Shown here: piece after piece, positions 1 to 7,713 of the stretch | How the letters are laid out: each line of letters opens with the position of its first letter | How positions within the stretch are numbered: position 1 is the first letter of the stretch | NCBI GenBank assembly: GCA_031291075.1 | Contig: JARLJS010000049.1 | Span: forward strand, 49,669 to 113,668 | Direction of reading: 5' to 3' | DNA: 64,000 nt | Origin: Nevskia sp. | GTDB taxonomy: Bacteria; Pseudomonadota; Gammaproteobacteria; Nevskiales; Nevskiaceae | Position numbers and translations under genes: made by a program | The notes under the pieces: model-generated | Told to the model about the DNA's origin: nothing | Seen by the model: the letters and a program-made list of their open reading frames with translations, nothing else | Database searches by the model: none

Positions 1-1
1 G

Positions 2-652
2 GGCAGCCGCGAGCGTCCCACCTCGCCGGACGGCCGCCGCATGCACCCGATCCGCGCCCATGGCCTGCAGGCCATGTCGATCGGGTTTCTGCTGGAGGGC
101 GACGCCCAGCCCACCATCTGGCGCGGCCCGATGGCCACGCAGGCGCTGTGGCAACTGCTCACCGAGACGGTGTGGGACGATCTCGACTACCTGGTGGTGG
201 ACATGCCACCCGGCACCGGCGACATCCAGCTGTCGCTGTCGCAGCGGGTGCCGGTGGCCGGCAGCGTGGTGGTGACCACGCCGCAGGACGTGGCCCTGCT
301 GGACGCGCGCAAGGGCCTGGAGATGTTCCGCAAGGTCGGCATCCCGGTGCTCGGCATCGTCGAGAACATGAGCACCCACGTCTGCTCCAACTGCGGCCAC
401 GAGGAGGCGATCTTCGGCAGCGGCGGCGGCGAGCGGCTGGCGCGCGAAGCCGGCTCCGAGCTGCTCGGCCAGTTACCGCTGGACATCCGCATCCGCCAGC
501 AGGCCGACGGCGGCAACCCCACCGTGGCCGCCGAGTCGGAGGGTGCGCTGGCGCGGCGCTACCGCGACATCGCCCGCCTCGCCGCCGCGCGTCTTGCCTA
601 CGGCGAGGCCGCCGCGGTGGATTTCCCGAGCATCGAGATCGTGGAAGATTGA
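2..652 (+). CDS. mrp: Mrp/ApbC-family iron-sulfur cluster carrier ATPase, 5' end outside window
   Basis: This is the C-terminal part (216 codons visible) of a Mrp/ApbC/NBP35 P-loop ATPase, a cytosolic scaffold that carries Fe-S clusters to apo-proteins. The open frame runs from base 2 without an upstream start, so the Walker A region lies before the window. Visible family signatures are SPDGRRM, HGLQAMSIGFLL, VVDMPPGTGD (Walker B and switch region) and the CSNC pair that binds the bridging cluster. The family's usual length is about 360 residues, so roughly 40% is missing only because of the window edge. It is followed after 21 nt by a long inverted repeat and then by dcd in the same direction, a common mrp-dcd neighbourhood in gammaproteobacteria. 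Confidence 0.95.
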   Translation, partial: GSRERPTSPDGRRMHPIRAHGLQAMSIGFLLEGDAQPTIWRGPMATQALWQLLTETVWDDLDYLVVDMPPGTGDIQLSLSQRVPVAGSVVVTTPQDVALLDARKGLEMFRKVGIPVLGIVENMSTHVCSNCGHEEAIFGSGGGERLAREAGSELLGQLPLDIRIRQQADGGNPTVAAESEGALARRYRDIARLAAARLAYGEAAAVDFPSIEIVED

Positions 653-673
653 GGCGGCCTCAAAGCCATAGCG

Positions 674-755
674 GTCCGCAAATGAACGCCAATGAACGCA
701 AATAAAATCCTCGTGTAGTTTTTCCATTTGCGTTTATTTGCGTTCATTTGCGGAC
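674..755. repeat. Long inverted repeat, copy 1 (30-bp arms of 10-bp units)
   Basis: The left arm (674-703) and right arm (726-755) are inverted copies matching at 28 of 30 positions, with a 22-nt loop. Each arm begins GTCCGCAAATGAACGC and is built from three imperfect 10-bp units of the form CGCAAATGAA. It sits between the mrp stop (652) and the dcd start (786). A second copy with perfect arms lies at 61423-61502, also directly after a stop codon and before a co-directional gene. It is a dispersed hairpin-forming repeat. It has no T-tract, so I do not call it a terminator. Confidence 0.9.
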
Positions 756-785
756 TGTCCCTTTTGATTCACAAGTTGAGTTCCG

Positions 786-1352
786 ATGAGCATCAAGGCA
801 GACAAGTGGATCCGCCGCATGGCGGAGCAGCACGGCATGATCGAGCCGTTCGAGCCGGGCCAGGTGCGCAGCAACGACCGCGGCCGCATCGTCAGCTACG
901 GCGTGTCGAGCTACGGTTACGACGTGCGCTGCGCCGACGAGTTCAAGATCTTCACCAACATCAATTCCACCATCGTCGATCCCAAGGCCTTCGACTCGAA
1001 GAGTTTCGTCGACTTCAAGGGCGAGTGTTGCGTGATCCCGCCCAACTCCTTTGCCCTGGCCCGCACGGTGGAGTACTTCCGCGTCCCGCGCGACGTGCTG
1101 GTGATCTGCCTGGGCAAGAGCACCTACGCCCGCTGCGGCATCATCGTCAACGTCACGCCGCTGGAGCCGGAGTGGGAGGGTCACGTCACGCTCGAGTTCT
1201 CCAACACCACGCCGCTGCCGGCGAAGATCTACGCCAACGAAGGCGTGGCGCAGATGCTGTTCCTGGAGTCCGACGAGGTGTGCGAGACCAGCTACCGCGA
1301 CCGCGGCGGCAAGTACCAGGGGCAGCGCGGGGTGACCTTGCCGAAGACCTGA
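786..1352 (+). CDS. dcd: dCTP deaminase
   Basis: The gene encodes dCTP deaminase (188 residues), the cytosolic homotrimeric enzyme that converts dCTP to dUTP and ammonia for dTTP synthesis. The length is normal for the family. The nucleotide-binding and catalytic segment GKSTYARCG (residues 110-118) is present, as is the general-base glutamate in HVTLEFSN (about E137). C-terminal residues such as GKYQGQ match the lid that closes over the triphosphate. ATG 786 is the natural start, because the protein then begins MSIKADKWI as in homologues. It is co-directional with mrp but separated from it by a hairpin-forming repeat, so co-transcription is uncertain. Confidence 0.97.
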   Translation: MSIKADKWIRRMAEQHGMIEPFEPGQVRSNDRGRIVSYGVSSYGYDVRCADEFKIFTNINSTIVDPKAFDSKSFVDFKGECCVIPPNSFALARTVEYFRVPRDVLVICLGKSTYARCGIIVNVTPLEPEWEGHVTLEFSNTTPLPAKIYANEGVAQMLFLESDEVCETSYRDRGGKYQGQRGVTLPKT

Positions 1353-1367
1353 GGTAGCCCGCCGCGT

Positions 1368-3563
1368 CTATTGCCCGGGCCCGCGCAGGCTGATCATCCA
1401 GCAGCGGTGCGGCGGCGGCGGCCGCTTGAAGTCCTCGTCGAGCGTTTGCGGCGTGATGTCGGCGATTTGCAGGTCGGCCAGTGCGTCCTGGTCGAGCTTG
1501 AAGCGGCGCCGGTTGGTGGAGAAATACAGCGTGCCGCGCGGCGTCAGCAGCCTGGCGCAGTTGCGGATCAGCTCGACGTGGTCACGCTGTACGTCGAGCA
1601 CACCTTCCATGCGCTTGGAGTTGGAAAAGGTGGGCGGGTCGCACAGGATCAGGTCGAAGCGCGGCGCGGCCGGGCTCGCCGCCTGCTCGGCCAGCCACTT
1701 CAGGCAGTCCGCCTGCACGAGCAGGTGACGCGCGGGCGCAGCGCCGCGCCGTGGCGGATGCGGACCTTCGGGCCTGCGGCGGGTCTCGATCTGCGCAGAG
1801 TAGCCGTTGAGCTCTAGGTTGCGTCGCGCCCAGTCGAGGTAGTTCGCCGACAGGTCTACCGACACGGTGCCGTTGGCGCCGCCCTTGGCGGCGTGCGCCG
1901 TGGCGGTGCCGGTGTAGCAGAACAGGTTGAGGAAACGTTTGCCGGCGGCCTCCGCCTGGATGCGCCGCCGCAGCGGGCGGTGGTCGAGGAACAGCCCGGT
2001 GTCGAGATAGTCATCGAGGTTGACCCACAGCCGGCAGCCCTGCTCCTCGACCTGTAGGAAATGCTCCCGCTCGTCCTGCCGCTGGTACTGTTCGCTGCCT
2101 TTCTGCGCCTTGCGGATCTTGAAGTGGATGGCCGAGGTGGGCAGTTCGAATTCCTGCTGGATCACCGCCAGCGCTTCACGCAGGCGCCGTTCGGCGCGGA
2201 ACGGGTCGACCGTCTTGGGCGCGGCGTACTCCTGTACGTGCAGGTGGGTGGACGGCGTCGGGTAGAGGTCCACCGCCACGGCATAGTCAGGCAGATCGGC
2301 GTCATAGATCCGGTAGCAGGAGACGCCGCTGCGCTTGGCCCACTTGGCCAGATGCTTGCGGTTCTTGCGCAGCCGGTTGGCGAAGTCATCGCCCCCGGCC
2401 GGTGCGCTCGCGACTGCAGCGTCGGTTGCCGGAATGTCGAACAGCAGCAGCTTGCAGGGCAGGTCGCCGTTGTAGAACGAATAGAGCTTTTCCGCCCGCA
2501 ATCCCAGGCGCGGGCCCAGGTCGGGGCGGCCGGTGAATACCGCCGCGCGCCAGCCGCCGAAGTGCTGCTTGAGGGTGACGCCCAGCAGGCTGTAGAGCTT
2601 GATCAGCTCCGCTTCGCTGCCCAGCCGTTCGCCGTAGGGCGGATTGGTGACCACCAGCCCGGGTTGTTCGCCATGAGGGCGGGCGGTGGACAGGTCCGCC
2701 ACGGACCAGGTGATCCGGTCGCCCAGGCCGGCCAACTCGGCGTTGCGCCGCGCCGCCCGCAGGGTGGCGGAATCGTTGTCCTGGCCCAACAGCGGCGGCA
2801 GCTTTTCCAGGCCGGCGGTCCGGCGCCGGCGCGCGTCTTCCACCAGTGTGTTCCAGGCCGCGGCCTCGTAGTTTCGCAGCGCCTGGAAGCCGAACCGTTC
2901 CCGCGCCAGCCCCGGCGCGACATCGCCGGCGATCAGGGCGGCCTCGATGACCAGCGTGCCCGAGCCGCAAAGAGGGTCGACCAGGGCGCCGCCGCCTTGG
3001 GCGATGGTGCTCCAGCCGGAGCGCAGCAGGATCGCGGCGGCCAGCGTTTCCTTCAGGGGCGCCGCAGCGCCGCGCGCGCGATACCCACGACGGTGCAGGC
3101 TGCCCCCTGATAAATCAAGGCTTAAGGTCGACAGTGCATCATTTAGGTGCAAATGCACCGGAATATCCGGCTCCGCTGCATCGACATCGGGCCGACGCCC
3201 ATGATCATCGCGGAAGCGATCGGCGATGGCGTCCTTGACCTTCAGCGCGGCGAAGTGGGTGTGGGTCAGCGCGCTGGAGTGGCCCGCCACCTCTACGGCG
3301 AAGCTGCGGCTGGCGGAAAACCAGCCTGGCCAGTCGATCTCCTTCGAAGCCGCATAGAGCTGCTCGGCCGTAGTGGTCTCGGCACTTGCCAGCTGCAGCA
3401 GGACGCGGCTGGCCAGGCGCGACCACAGGCAGATGCGATAGGCGCAGGACCAGTCGCCGCGGCAGGCGATGCCGCCGTTCTGCTCACGCACTTCGGTGGC
3501 GCCAAGCGCGGCAGCTTCCTGGACGAGCAGGGGCTCCAGGCCGCGGCTGCAGCTGAGAAACAA
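1368..3563 (-). CDS. rlmKL: Bifunctional 23S rRNA methyltransferase RlmKL (m2G2445 / m7G2069)
   Basis: The gene encodes the fused 23S rRNA methyltransferase RlmKL (731 residues; E. coli about 700). It makes m2G2445 through RlmL and m7G2069 through RlmK on the large subunit. The order is an N-terminal THUMP region (about 1-160), the RlmL methyltransferase with VDPLCGSGTLVIEAAL (about 195-210) and catalytic NPPYGERLG (about 307), then the RlmK methyltransferase with LNLFCYTGTATAHAA (about 545) and DPPTFSNSKRM (about 650). A Pro/Arg-rich insert between the two RlmK motifs (around ETRRRPEGPHPPRRG) is longer than I expect. TTG 3563 is the only conventional start before the conserved FLSCSRGLE. The gene is convergent with dcd and divergent from the exopolysaccharide genes. 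Confidence 0.95.
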   Translation of the reverse strand: MFLSCSRGLEPLLVQEAAALGATEVREQNGGIACRGDWSCAYRICLWSRLASRVLLQLASAETTTAEQLYAASKEIDWPGWFSASRSFAVEVAGHSSALTHTHFAALKVKDAIADRFRDDHGRRPDVDAAEPDIPVHLHLNDALSTLSLDLSGGSLHRRGYRARGAAAPLKETLAAAILLRSGWSTIAQGGGALVDPLCGSGTLVIEAALIAGDVAPGLARERFGFQALRNYEAAAWNTLVEDARRRRTAGLEKLPPLLGQDNDSATLRAARRNAELAGLGDRITWSVADLSTARPHGEQPGLVVTNPPYGERLGSEAELIKLYSLLGVTLKQHFGGWRAAVFTGRPDLGPRLGLRAEKLYSFYNGDLPCKLLLFDIPATDAAVASAPAGGDDFANRLRKNRKHLAKWAKRSGVSCYRIYDADLPDYAVAVDLYPTPSTHLHVQEYAAPKTVDPFRAERRLREALAVIQQEFELPTSAIHFKIRKAQKGSEQYQRQDEREHFLQVEEQGCRLWVNLDDYLDTGLFLDHRPLRRRIQAEAAGKRFLNLFCYTGTATAHAAKGGANGTVSVDLSANYLDWARRNLELNGYSAQIETRRRPEGPHPPRRGAAPARHLLVQADCLKWLAEQAASPAAPRFDLILCDPPTFSNSKRMEGVLDVQRDHVELIRNCARLLTPRGTLYFSTNRRRFKLDQDALADLQIADITPQTLDEDFKRPPPPHRCWMISLRGPGQ

Positions 3564-3739
3564 GGTCAGCGGGGAGGGGGTGGGTGTCGCGTGCTCGGTC
3601 GAGATCGGGGTGCTCCTGCCGCCAGCCGGGGGTTTTCATGACATGATAAAGGGATGATCCCGCTCATGTCCGTTCCGCGAATGCTCACGGCGAATCCCTC
3701 ATGTCCCAGGCGTGGGGCGACCGGCCCGGAGGAACCACG

Positions 3740-4414
3740 GTGCTGAACCGCAGGCAGCTGCTTGGCGGGCTGGTGGCTGTCGGTGCATCCGGCTGCGCGA
3801 ACAATCCGGACTCGACCTTGAACCTGTTCACCAAGACGGTGACCGGCAATGTCCGGTCGTCGAGCGACTATCCGCTGAGCGCCGCGCAAATCCATGACCT
3901 GCCTTATGCCACGCTGGGTGTACGCGTGGGTGACAATCCGAGGGCGGTGATGGTGCTGGCCACCGTCGACGGTACGCTGCTGCAATGGGTTTCCGCCGAC
4001 CACGTCATTTTCGAGACCGAGGGGGGGAGGCTGCTGCGCACCCGCGGCTTGAAGCGCGACCTCGTCGATACCCGCTGGACCACCGCTACGGCGGAGGACC
4101 CGCTGGCGCACTTGGCCAGCACCGGCACCCTTCCCGCGCGCGGCGTTTACCGCGAAATCGACGTCGGCAAGGAGCGGGCGGTGGCCGTGGAATCGCACTT
4201 CAAGCTGCGCGGCGTCGAAACCATTTCGATTCAGGGCCGGCAGCGGACGGTCCACCGCGTGGAGGAAATTGCCATCGTGCGCGACTGGCGGTGGGAGACG
4301 CGCAACAATTTCTGGTTCGACGCCCAGTCGGCGCGGGTCTGGCGTTCGTCCCAGCAGTATTGCCCGGAGCTGCCGCCGGTCGAGTTGGAATTGCTGAAGC
4401 CCCTCGCCGCTTGA
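3740..4414 (+). CDS. yjbF: YjbF/GfcB-family exopolysaccharide lipoprotein
   Basis: The product (224 residues) is an outer-membrane lipoprotein of the YjbF/GfcB (group 4 capsule) family, associated with export of exopolysaccharide. I chose GTG 3740: a GGAGGA ribosome-binding site lies 6-7 nt upstream, and the product then starts MLNRRQLLGG with a lipoprotein signal ending in GASGC (acylated Cys). The upstream in-frame ATG 3701 would bury that signal. The rest is a compact beta-rich domain with conserved SDYPLSAAQIHDLPYA and RDWRWETRNNFWFD segments. It ends at a bidirectional terminator facing the YjbE-like gene. In E. coli the order is yjbEFGH; here F, E and H are present, E is inverted and no yjbG is seen. 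Confidence 0.85.
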   Translation: MLNRRQLLGGLVAVGASGCANNPDSTLNLFTKTVTGNVRSSSDYPLSAAQIHDLPYATLGVRVGDNPRAVMVLATVDGTLLQWVSADHVIFETEGGRLLRTRGLKRDLVDTRWTTATAEDPLAHLASTGTLPARGVYREIDVGKERAVAVESHFKLRGVETISIQGRQRTVHRVEEIAIVRDWRWETRNNFWFDAQSARVWRSSQQYCPELPPVELELLKPLAA

Positions 4415-4433
4415 GAGGGGTGAGGACGGGCAC

Positions 4434-4462
4434 AAAAAAGGCCGCTGAAAGCGGCCTTTTTT
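4434..4462. terminator. Bidirectional intrinsic terminator between yjbF-like and yjbE-like genes
   Basis: Six A residues, GGCCGC (4440-4445), loop TGAAA, GCGGCC (4451-4456) and six T residues form a symmetrical hairpin. It has T-tracts when read in either direction. It lies 20 nt after the yjbF-like stop and about 33 nt after the yjbE-like stop on the other strand, so it can end both convergent transcripts. Confidence 0.93.
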
Positions 4463-4494
4463 GAGGCTGCGGCGCTGCCGCAGCCCGCAGCCTA

Positions 4495-4734
4495 TCAATG
4501 CGTCTGCGTGGTCGAGGTGGTGCTCGTGCCGCCGTTGCTGGTCGAGCCGGCCACGATCGCACCGATCACCGCAGCGGTGCCGACACCGACGGCAACCGCA
4601 GTCGCCACCGAGCCGGACGCAACGCCGGAGCCGGTGCTGGTGGAGCCAGCCGCCACACCACTGTCATCGGCGAGAATGGCCGGGGAGCTGAGCACCGCGC
4701 AGGCCGCCAAGGCCATCGTAAGAACCGTTTTCAT
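4495..4734 (-). CDS. yjbE: YjbE-like small secreted Ser/Thr/Gly-rich protein
   Basis: This is a 79-residue exported peptide. A clear Sec signal (MKTVLTMALAACAVLSSPAILA, cleavage near ILA-DD) is followed by a Gly/Ser/Thr/Val-rich hydrophobic stretch (about residues 35-65) and a Thr/Ser tail ending TSTTSTTQTH. This matches the size and composition of E. coli YjbE/GfcA, a protein of unknown mechanism encoded in exopolysaccharide operons. It is transcribed toward yjbF and away from yjbH, unlike the E. coli arrangement. Low-complexity sequence makes homology weaker, but the neighbourhood supports the call. Confidence 0.7.
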   Translation of the reverse strand: MKTVLTMALAACAVLSSPAILADDSGVAAGSTSTGSGVASGSVATAVAVGVGTAAVIGAIVAGSTSNGGTSTTSTTQTH

Positions 4735-5137
4735 GACGTCTCCATTTCGTGATCGTCAAACCATGAGCCTGGATCCAAGAACCCTTGGATACGGCAGATA
4801 GGGTAACACCGCCCGCAGCGCTGTGCCAATACACTGGAACGGCTCCGCTTGGTGAAATACTTCGCAAATTGCAGGCCGGGACGCGGTGCCCGCGTCTTTT
4901 TGCCTCGGCGCATACCGCCCAGGCTTGACGGGCCGGGGGCGGACGCCGTTTACTTGCCCCCGCAGCCGGCCGCCAGACCGTTTTGAGCCGGGGGTTGGCG
5001 GCAGGCGGTCACTTTAGCGCTTAGCAAGCGTGCCGACCCGGGCGGCCATCCCCTTCAACAAACTCATGTGGCCGCATTCGACGTACGAGCCAGGGTCTGC
5101 CCACAGACCCGTGAAAGAAGAGCGAGGGATCAAGAAC
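4735..5137. other. Divergent intergenic region between yjbE-like and yjbH-like genes
   Basis: About 400 bp holds the promoters for the leftward yjbE-like gene and the rightward yjbH-like gene. The only clear structure is an intrinsic terminator at 4880-4901 on the + strand. I could not pick a convincing -35/-10 pair by eye. No further coding sequence is evident. Confidence 0.5.
4880..4901 (+). terminator. Intrinsic terminator in the leader of the yjbH-like gene
   Basis: GACGCGG (4880-4886), loop TGC and CCGCGTC (4890-4896) form a perfect 7-bp GC-rich stem followed by TTTTT. No rightward gene precedes it, since the upstream gene runs leftward. It must therefore act either on a short leader or small RNA starting after about 4735, or as an attenuator of the yjbH-like gene 240 nt downstream. 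Confidence 0.7.
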
Positions 5138-7441
5138 TTGCGCCTGTGTGTCCAACTGCCGATCGGCGCCGCTGCCGCGCTCCTGCTGGTTTTGTCGGCC
5201 GTTGGCGATGCCGGCGCGGCCGAGTTCGACGGCCTGTTCTACGGCACCAACGACTTCGGCGGCGTCGGCTTGCTGCAGACACCCACGGCCCGGATGCGGC
5301 CGGACGGCGAGTTCGGCCTGGGCATTGCGACGGTCCGTCCCTATAACCAGATCCATTTCTTCCTGCAGTTGCTGCCATATCTGGAAACGACGGTCCGCTA
5401 TACCGACGTCACCAACCGTTTCTACAGCACCGACCCCAACTTCAGCGGCACCCAGCACTACAAGGACAAGAGCGCGGATTTCAAGCTGCGGCTGCTCGAC
5501 GAGGGGCAATATCGACCGTCGGTAGCCTTCGGCATCCAGGACATCGGCGGGACCGGGCTGTTTTCCACCGAGTACGTCGTCAGCAATTACCATTATTACG
5601 ATCTCGACTTCTCCTTCGGCCTGGCCTGGGGCCGCCTGGGCAGCCGCGGCGGAATCCGCAATCCCCTGTCGCTGATCTCGCATCATTTCGACAAGGACCG
5701 CTACAACTCGCCGGAAGCCGCCGGCAGCGTCTCGTTCAGCAACTACTTCACCGGCCACAATATCGGTCCGTTCGGTGGAGTGGAGTGGAAAACCCCGCTC
5801 AAGGGGCTGGACCTGCGGGTGGAGTACGACGGCAACGACTACCAGCACGAAGGTCTGGGCGACAACCAGAAACAGAATTCGCCCATCAACGTCGGCCTCG
5901 CCTACCGCGGACTGGACGGCCTGGACATGGGAGTGGGCTGGGAGCGCGGCAACCGGGTGGAGGCGCGCTTGGCCATCTACACCGATTTCCAGAGCCTGCG
6001 CGGCGTGGCCAAGACCGCGGACCCGGTGCCGCTGCGGCTGCCCCCGGCCGCTGCGGCGCCGGAGCAGCACGCCGCGGCGCCGGCAGCAACCGTCGGCGGC
6101 GCCAGCAGCGATGCGCAGGCCGGCAGCGCCGTCGCCAACGGCTTCAGACTGCAGCTGAGCACGTCGCTCGGCGCCGCCGGTGGAGGCGCGCCGGCGGCGG
6201 ATAGCGGTGAGGTGAGTCGCGCGCAGAAGGACGCCTTCGTGCTCAAGCTGCGCCAGGTGATGAAAGAGCAGGGCTTTACCCTCATTGGCGTCGATATCGA
6301 GGACGACATCGGCGAGGTGCGGGTATGGCTGAACCAGGAGCGCTTCCGCAATCCGGCGAAGGCGGTCGGGCGCATTGCGCGCGTGCTGTCCACGATCGCC
6401 CCGCAGTCGATCAACAGGTTCGTCATCGCCAACGTCGAACAAGGCATGGAGACCTATCGCGCCAGCGTGCAGCGGGCCGATTTCGAACTGGCGGCGCGCG
6501 GCGAGGCGGAGCCGGACGTCGCACTGTCGGCGCTCAGCCTGTCGGGGCCGCGCAAGGGCTACAACCATGCCGAATACCTCGACGATACCTGGCTGCCCAG
6601 GTTCTCCTGGGATACCGGGCCGGCGGTGCGACAGAGTGTCGGCGGCCCGCAAGGCTTCTACTTCGGCCAGCTGTACTGGAAGCTGGCGGGCACCCTCGCA
6701 CTGTCCGACCGGCTCCAGCTCACCGCTGCCGCTGGGTTTAACATTGTCAACAATTTCAACAACATTACATTGCAGTCCAACAGCACGCTACCGCATGTGC
6801 GCAGCGATGTCGTGAAATACCTGCAGCAGGGCAAGGACGGCATCATCAACCTCGAAAGCGACTACCACTGGTCGCCTTATCCGGATTGGTATAGCCGCTT
6901 CTCCGCGGGTATCTTCGAGGAAATGTACGGCGGCTTGGCGACCGAGTTCCTGTATCGTCCCTATGGCCGCAGCTGGGCGGTGGCGCTGGATGTGAACCGC
7001 GTGCGGCAGCGCGGCTACGACGAGATGTTCGATTTCCTGCCGTACATGGTGACGACCGGGCACATGAGCTTCTACTGGGAGCCCGATTTCCACCATCTGC
7101 TGTTCAAGGTCAGCGCGGGGCAGTACCTGGCGCGCGACCGTGGCGCCACCATCGACGTCTCGCGCGAGTTCGACAGCGGTGTCCGCTGCGGTATCTTCGC
7201 CACCAAGACCAATGTTTCCTCGGCCCAATTCGGCGAAGGGTCGTTCGACAAGGGACTCTATATTGTGGTGCCGCTGGATCTGTTCTTCGCCCAGTCGACG
7301 CGCAGGGAAGCCGCATTCGCGTTTAGGCCACTGACACGCGACGGCGGGCAAATGGTCTATGATGGCCCCGAGCTCTACTTTACGGTACACGACGGGCAAC
7401 CGTCGGATTTCGTCAGGGGCGCGGACGAGCTCCTGAAATAA
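5138..7441 (+). CDS. yjbH: YjbH/GfcD-family exopolysaccharide outer-membrane protein
   Basis: The gene encodes a large exported protein (767 residues from this start) of the YjbH/GfcD family, beta-barrel proteins of group 4 capsule and colanic-acid-like exopolysaccharide systems. The mature part opens with FDGLFYGTNDFGGVGLLQTPTARM, which is diagnostic. Aromatic-rich alternating segments continue throughout, with an Ala/Pro/Ser-rich linker around residues 300-370. TTG 5138 has GAGGG 9 nt upstream and gives a signal peptide ending DAGAA; GTG 5111 (MKEERG...) is an alternative. It is followed after 272 bp by the multi-SLBB export gene. Together with the YjbF- and YjbE-like genes it likely forms the outer-membrane part of the export machinery. 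Confidence 0.88.
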   Translation: MRLCVQLPIGAAAALLLVLSAVGDAGAAEFDGLFYGTNDFGGVGLLQTPTARMRPDGEFGLGIATVRPYNQIHFFLQLLPYLETTVRYTDVTNRFYSTDPNFSGTQHYKDKSADFKLRLLDEGQYRPSVAFGIQDIGGTGLFSTEYVVSNYHYYDLDFSFGLAWGRLGSRGGIRNPLSLISHHFDKDRYNSPEAAGSVSFSNYFTGHNIGPFGGVEWKTPLKGLDLRVEYDGNDYQHEGLGDNQKQNSPINVGLAYRGLDGLDMGVGWERGNRVEARLAIYTDFQSLRGVAKTADPVPLRLPPAAAAPEQHAAAPAATVGGASSDAQAGSAVANGFRLQLSTSLGAAGGGAPAADSGEVSRAQKDAFVLKLRQVMKEQGFTLIGVDIEDDIGEVRVWLNQERFRNPAKAVGRIARVLSTIAPQSINRFVIANVEQGMETYRASVQRADFELAARGEAEPDVALSALSLSGPRKGYNHAEYLDDTWLPRFSWDTGPAVRQSVGGPQGFYFGQLYWKLAGTLALSDRLQLTAAAGFNIVNNFNNITLQSNSTLPHVRSDVVKYLQQGKDGIINLESDYHWSPYPDWYSRFSAGIFEEMYGGLATEFLYRPYGRSWAVALDVNRVRQRGYDEMFDFLPYMVTTGHMSFYWEPDFHHLLFKVSAGQYLARDRGATIDVSREFDSGVRCGIFATKTNVSSAQFGEGSFDKGLYIVVPLDLFFAQSTRREAAFAFRPLTRDGGQMVYDGPELYFTVHDGQPSDFVRGADELLK

Positions 7442-7713
7442 GCCATGGGCATTCGCGCGCGGTCTCAGCGGTTGTGCCTTTGTATCCGCTACCGGCCACT
7501 TGTGAGCTGGAGTGGGGGGGCTGCGCGGCGGCGGTTTGTTGTGACCGTTGCTTCCGATCAGATAACATTGCGAAAAGCGCGGCTTATAGCCGGTCGTTTG
7601 AAAACCACCGATTGTTTTCAACAAATGATGTATTCGGGCTAGTGTCGTCGTAATATTCTTGACAAGAAATGCGCGTCTATAGCTCGACCATGTGGCATTG
7701 GATGCTCTGACCT
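7442..7713 (+). other. Leader/promoter region of the SLBB-wzz-gspD group
   Basis: A 272-bp non-coding stretch precedes the SLBB export gene. It contains an 8-bp inverted repeat (7598-7621) and a perfect TTGACA at 7659-7664. No well-spaced -10 follows the TTGACA (TATAGC sits only 13 nt downstream), so I do not claim a promoter there. Confidence 0.4.
7598..7621. promoter_or_regulatory. Inverted repeat, candidate operator upstream of the export operon
   Basis: TTGAAAAC (7598-7605) and GTTTTCAA (7614-7621) are perfect inverted copies separated by 8 nt. Arm centres are therefore about 1.5 helical turns apart. The site lies 93 nt upstream of the SLBB export gene and about 40 nt upstream of a TTGACA. 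No T-tract follows, so a protein-binding site is more likely than a terminator. Confidence 0.4.

Noticed and set aside
674..755. Intrinsic terminator after mrp
   Set aside because: The hairpin is A/T-rich, symmetrical and lacks a following T-tract; it matches another copy elsewhere, so it is treated as a dispersed repeat.
5021..6652. A 543-codon minus-strand open frame
   Set aside because: Antisense shadow of the yjbH-like gene; no signal, domain or ribosome-binding site.
7659..7683. TTGACA ... TATAGC promoter before the SLBB gene
   Set aside because: The spacer is only 13 nt, too short for a sigma70 promoter.
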